This document shows positions 5,229 to 8,879 of a stretch of 8,879 nt of DNA, one piece after another. Location: NCBI GenBank assembly GCA_020846515.1, contig JADLDX010000842.1, positions 1-8,879 of the forward strand, read 5' to 3'. Each line of letters opens with the position of its first letter. The stretch's first letter is position 1. The stretch comes from Pirellulaceae bacterium (GTDB lineage Bacteria > Planctomycetota > Planctomycetia > Pirellulales > Pirellulaceae). The notes beneath the pieces were generated by a model, which saw only the letters and a program-made list of their open reading frames with translations, was not told the DNA's origin and searched no databases. The position numbers and the translations under genes were made by a program.

Positions 5229-5502
5229 CTCTGCAGTTAGCCACTTAGAATCGCAAAGTGCACAGGTGTACAGACACTTTATTATCGACGTAGACGGGGC
5301 AAAGTTTCCCGCATTTGTGAAATTAGTCGGAAAGTCGGAATTGCCTACCCCGCCCGGTGACTATAAGGACTCCAAAATCCTTTCTTTTGTTACTTGCGGT
5401 GATTAAACTTCAGGCTTCGCGACATCTCACCCCCCACCAGGCAACTCAAGCCCCTCGGTGGGTCATCCGAATGTCATCCGACAACCTACAGCGATTATTT
5501 CT
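5229..5502. promoter_or_regulatory. Divergent intergenic region between FHA and surface-protein genes
   Basis: About 270 nt from which the FHA gene (leftward) and the giant surface-protein gene (rightward) diverge, so both promoters should lie here. A weak sigma-70-like candidate for the rightward gene is TTGCCT (5341-5346) with TATAAG (5362-5367), but its 15-nt spacer is short. Closer to the start are CCCACC/GGTGGG arms (5433-5438 and 5457-5462) and a direct repeat GTCATCCGA (5462-5470 and 5473-5481). None of these is certain. A short plus-strand frame here (5206-5406) has no supporting features and overlaps the FHA start. Confidence 0.4.
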
Positions 5503-8500
5503 ATGAGACGATTGCCATTGCAATTCGCCACTCTTGGTCGTTTTCTAAAGAGCCTTCGCCTTCGCTTGAAAGCTCGCAACCGACGTCGTTTTGCGGCGGA
5601 CTTGTCGCCATTAACTTTTCGGCAATTAGAAAACAGACGCGTCCTATCGGTTACCAGCGGACTGAACGCGGGGCTGCTGACGATTGCCATCACCGACAAC
5701 TCAACCGCTGGACTACTGGTTTCAGGAGCAGACCTGTTCGTCGATGAAAACGCTGATGCTATCCGCGACCCCGGAGAGTTTACGCGTCCCCTGAATACGT
5801 TCAGCTCGCTGCAGGTCACGGATAATGGTGCGGGCAGCTTCTTCTGGGGAAACACGTTTAACGTTCTGTCGGCTAATGTTCAGGTTGGCAACGCTACCTT
5901 TGGCGGCACAATTAACGTCGCCAACAATCTAACTTTGAATGTTCAGGGAAATGTGCAATTCACCGGCGCGATGAGCGTGTCCGGCGATTTGACCGTGGGC
6001 GCGAACACCCAGCAACTGTCCAACACCGATGGCGCTTCGCTCAACGTAACCGGCCATGCTCAACTGAATGCCCTGTCGATCGACTTGGGGCAACGCAATG
6101 CCGACTCTATTTCGTTCGGTTCAGTCTCCTTTAATAATCCCAATGCCAACGTCACGCTGGATGAATCCAGCCTTGGCACCGCCGGCACTTCGCTGACAGG
6201 CGTCAATAATCTGACCAGCTTGACGCTCAGGTCGGATGGCCCCATTGAATTGGCCGCTGCGGCCAGTTTAACCTCCCCCGGCAATATCTCCTTGGATGCC
6301 AACGGTGTGGATGCCGATGTGCAACTGAATGGTTCCATGAGCAGTGGAGCCGGGCAAGTGACCGTCACGGCTGACGATCGCATCGTCATGGGCACTGACG
6401 CGCAGATTAGCACGACGACCGGCGATGTACTGCTCAGAGCCAACGCCGATGCGCTCGACGGCAATGATAACGATGGCATCACCATGAATGATGGTTCGTC
6501 GATCGTCGTCGGCAATGCGCGAATTGACCTGAATACAACTGGCGCCTCTGGTGGGTCTATCGCCCTGGGACGCCTGGTCAGTACCAGCAATCTGGCGGAT
6601 GCAATCGAAGTCGATTCTCAACAAAGCATTCTCGACAATACCACCGACGATCCAACCAATGCGGCCAATGACCCCGACCTGAATATTACCGCGGTCAATG
6701 GCACGGCCGTGCTCCGCGCACTGCAGGGTATCGGTGCGGGCAATGATATTGATATCGACGTAGCCAATGTCGTTTTTAATAGTGGCGCATCGATCGCGCT
6801 GACGGATACTCGCGGCGGGTTGACGATCTCCGCTGCGTCTACGGCGACCGGTGGAGGCAGCATCAGCGCGAACAGTCCCTTGACGATCAGTGCCAATGTA
6901 ACGGTGGGCGCCTCGACGTCCTTCACCGCTGGAGATAGCAATCTAGCGGGCGATCACTTGACCATCGACTCTGGTGCCGTGGTCACACTAAACTCGGTCG
7001 CCGCAGCAACGCTGACGTTCAACGCGGGCGACGATATCGTCTTCAACACCGGTCGCATTGAAACGACTGGGAATGTTTTACACCAGGTTATCTTGGCCGC
7101 CGACCTGGACCATGCAGGCGTTGGGGCAGCCGACGGCGATCGCGGCTCGATCTCTCAAGGTGGTGGGGTTGTTACCGAAGTCACCACCGGTCGACTGACG
7201 GCTACCGCGGCCGCAGGCATCGATCTGGATACGAATATTGATACGCTCGTCGCCAATACAACCGATATTGGCAACATTACCGTGGACGATCAAGGCAATC
7301 TCTTGCTCGAAAACGTCACGACCACCAACGGTTCCGTAGCGATAACCAGTACCGGCACGTTGACTGGTACGCTCGTCAATGCTGTGGGTGCCACGAGTGA
7401 TGTGAACCTAAGCGGCGTAACAGGCATCATCGCCACCAATGTCACAGGTGCGCGAAATGTATCGTTGACATCCACCGCCGGTGACATCACCAGCGGCAGT
7501 GTCACAGCCACCGCCGGTACGCTGGGCGTTTCAGCTACTGCCGGCAGCGTGACGGTCGGCTCGATGGTCGCAGGCAGCAGCGCCACCTTGACGGCAGCTG
7601 GCACCATACGTGGTACAAGTGATGATGCCGTTGCAGACCTGCGAGCCGGTACGACCATTCAACTTAACGCTGGTACTGGCATTAGTGGACCAGGCGGCGT
7701 CGGTCGACTCGATCTGTTTGGTGGCAGTCTGGTCAGCGCTTCTACCACCACCGGTAACATTGCCTTGGATGGCCTAGACGCTTTAACACTAACCAACGTC
7801 AGCACGGGTAATGGTTCGATCAATGTACGCGCGGTCGGCTTGCTAACAGCCATCTCGGTCAACACCACCAACACCGACAATGACGCCAACGATATTACGC
7901 TGGAAAGCACCACCAATAGCGTGGCTCTGCGCAGCGTACTGGCTGGCCCAACCGCAGGCGATGTTACGGTCATCGCCGCTAACAGTATCTTGGATGATGA
8001 CTCGCTACCGGATGACGTGGACGTCAGTGGTAACACGGTCATACTGACGGCAACGACAGGCAGTATCGGCAGCACGTCCTCTGATATTTTTACTGGCAGC
8101 GTAGCGCCCCTGGAAGTCACTGCCACAGGCAACCTCACCGCAACTGCGTTGGCTGGTTTGATTGCCCTGGATCCCACGGTAACGGGCATGATAACTCTCA
8201 ACTCGCCTACGGCCTGGTTGCAGTCCAACGGCGACTTGAATGTCTCTGCCCAAGTCTTTACCGTTCAGAATTTGGCGTTGGTCGCAGATGCTGATCTCAA
8301 CGGTACTGGTACGCTGACGATTGCCCCAGTCTTAAATCTAGTTGGAGACCTGAGAGTTGAAGGGGCCAATGTCGAAGCCGCCGGTCCCATCGACCTGTCG
8401 GCCAATCGGCTCATGTTTGTTTCCGGTCGCACGGGAGTTCTACCGCTGCAGAACGAAAGCATCATCATCCGCGCGCGTCAATTTGATGGTACGACCAGCG

Positions 8501-8879
8501 GTAATCTGACTGTCGAATCCATACTACCTGCGCCTCAGACGCTGGAGTTGATCGACTTGAACCGGGACAACATGGCATTGCGGACCCTTTCGGGAACCGG
8601 TTCCATAGACCTGCGAGCCAATTCGACGATCATCGTTTCCGATGACATTATCGCTGGCAATGACAATCTGGCCACCAGCACGGGCACAGTGCGTCTGCGA
8701 GCCATAAATGCGAGCAGTGATATCTTCGTCAATGATGTGATCTTGACCGACGGCGGCAATATCGATTTGCTGGCGGACAATGATATTCGCTTTGGTACAA
8801 CCCCAACTGGTAACGAGCCGACGACGGACGACGATCTGTCCATTGTGACCAGTATCGACGGCGTGATTACTCTGCGAGC
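5503..8879 (+). CDS. Giant planctomycete surface/adhesin-like protein, 3'-partial
   Basis: One uninterrupted frame of 1125 codons runs from ATG 5503 off the right edge. The N-terminus is strongly basic ('RLRLKARNRRRF') and leads to 'FRQLENRRVLSV' at 39-50, which resembles the LEPR-like motif at the start of planctomycete extracellular proteins. An EF-hand-like loop at 81-92 (D81, N83, D85, D89, E92; 'DENADAIRDPGE') suggests calcium binding. The rest is Gly/Ser/Thr/Ala/Asn/Asp-rich with a recurrent short hydrophobic alternation, for example 'TGDVLLRANAD', 'GNIALDGLDALTLTN' and 'GGNIDLLADNDIRFG'. This is typical of beta-helix, filamentous haemagglutinin-like surface proteins. There are almost no Cys or Trp residues. 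I infer a secreted or wall-attached adhesin or matrix protein; the partner is unknown. The ATG at 5503 was chosen because the frame upstream offers only a GTG at 5458 and lacks protein-like features. No Shine-Dalgarno is visible. The long minus-strand frames opposite are compositional shadows. Confidence 0.9.
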   Translation, partial: MRRLPLQFATLGRFLKSLRLRLKARNRRRFAADLSPLTFRQLENRRVLSVTSGLNAGLLTIAITDNSTAGLLVSGADLFVDENADAIRDPGEFTRPLNTFSSLQVTDNGAGSFFWGNTFNVLSANVQVGNATFGGTINVANNLTLNVQGNVQFTGAMSVSGDLTVGANTQQLSNTDGASLNVTGHAQLNALSIDLGQRNADSISFGSVSFNNPNANVTLDESSLGTAGTSLTGVNNLTSLTLRSDGPIELAAAASLTSPGNISLDANGVDADVQLNGSMSSGAGQVTVTADDRIVMGTDAQISTTTGDVLLRANADALDGNDNDGITMNDGSSIVVGNARIDLNTTGASGGSIALGRLVSTSNLADAIEVDSQQSILDNTTDDPTNAANDPDLNITAVNGTAVLRALQGIGAGNDIDIDVANVVFNSGASIALTDTRGGLTISAASTATGGGSISANSPLTISANVTVGASTSFTAGDSNLAGDHLTIDSGAVVTLNSVAAATLTFNAGDDIVFNTGRIETTGNVLHQVILAADLDHAGVGAADGDRGSISQGGGVVTEVTTGRLTATAAAGIDLDTNIDTLVANTTDIGNITVDDQGNLLLENVTTTNGSVAITSTGTLTGTLVNAVGATSDVNLSGVTGIIATNVTGARNVSLTSTAGDITSGSVTATAGTLGVSATAGSVTVGSMVAGSSATLTAAGTIRGTSDDAVADLRAGTTIQLNAGTGISGPGGVGRLDLFGGSLVSASTTTGNIALDGLDALTLTNVSTGNGSINVRAVGLLTAISVNTTNTDNDANDITLESTTNSVALRSVLAGPTAGDVTVIAANSILDDDSLPDDVDVSGNTVILTATTGSIGSTSSDIFTGSVAPLEVTATGNLTATALAGLIALDPTVTGMITLNSPTAWLQSNGDLNVSAQVFTVQNLALVADADLNGTGTLTIAPVLNLVGDLRVEGANVEAAGPIDLSANRLMFVSGRTGVLPLQNESIIIRARQFDGTTSGNLTVESILPAPQTLELIDLNRDNMALRTLSGTGSIDLRANSTIIVSDDIIAGNDNLATSTGTVRLRAINASSDIFVNDVILTDGGNIDLLADNDIRFGTTPTGNEPTTDDDLSIVTSIDGVITLR

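Noticed and set aside
5206..5406. 66-codon plus-strand frame in the divergent intergenic region
   Set aside because: It overlaps the start of the FHA gene on the other strand, has no ribosome site or recognisable features, and lies where promoters are expected.
5463..8843. Many long minus-strand open frames opposite the giant surface-protein gene
   Set aside because: They overlap a single unbroken plus-strand frame, have low-complexity Val/Ser/Pro/Ala-rich translations without motifs, and arise because the coding strand rarely places codons whose complement is a stop.

Overview
The window looks like a planctomycete chromosome, probably from a Rhodopirellula/Pirellula-like relative. Four things suggest this: a very large secreted-type protein with an 'LENRRVLS' motif near its N-terminus (the LEPR-like signature of planctomycete extracellular proteins), a secreted protein with duplicated LTxxQ-type units, short hairpin repeats scattered between genes, and start sites mostly without clear Shine-Dalgarno sequences. 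This is judged from the sequence alone; no database was searched.

Layout. (1) 1-1004, + strand: the 3' part of a gene for a membrane protein resembling the cytoplasmic domain of the type VI secretion protein IcmF/TssM. It stops right after its last membrane helix. (2) 1005-1398: no intact gene. It holds two tandem planctomycete-type hairpin repeats and what looks like a fragment of an RHS/YD-repeat gene. (3) 1399-1704: a small three-helix membrane protein. (4) 1705-3897: a segment bounded by two directly repeated 202-bp copies of a fold-back (MITE-like) element. Between the copies lie a possible small secreted peptide, a 428-residue exported protein made of two LTxxQ-like units, a 10-bp inverted repeat and a second short element with 17-bp terminal inverted repeats. 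(5) 3951-5228, - strand: an FHA-domain protein with a long low-complexity linker and an unrecognised C-terminal domain. (6) 5229-5502: a divergent intergenic region. (7) 5503 to the right edge, + strand: the first 1125 codons of a giant Ser/Thr/Ala/Asp/Asn-rich beta-structured surface protein that continues beyond the window.

How the parts relate. The IcmF-like fragment and the FHA protein are the two partners that usually occur together in type VI secretion or related envelope systems, where FHA proteins read threonine phosphorylation and TssM anchors the complex. Here they converge on a repeat-laden, apparently lower-GC segment, as if a small island had built up between them. The giant surface protein is divergent from the FHA gene and may belong to a separate unit. 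The most distinctive structure is the direct-repeat-bounded cassette, together with the near-contiguous pile-up of three different palindromic elements at 3472-3897.
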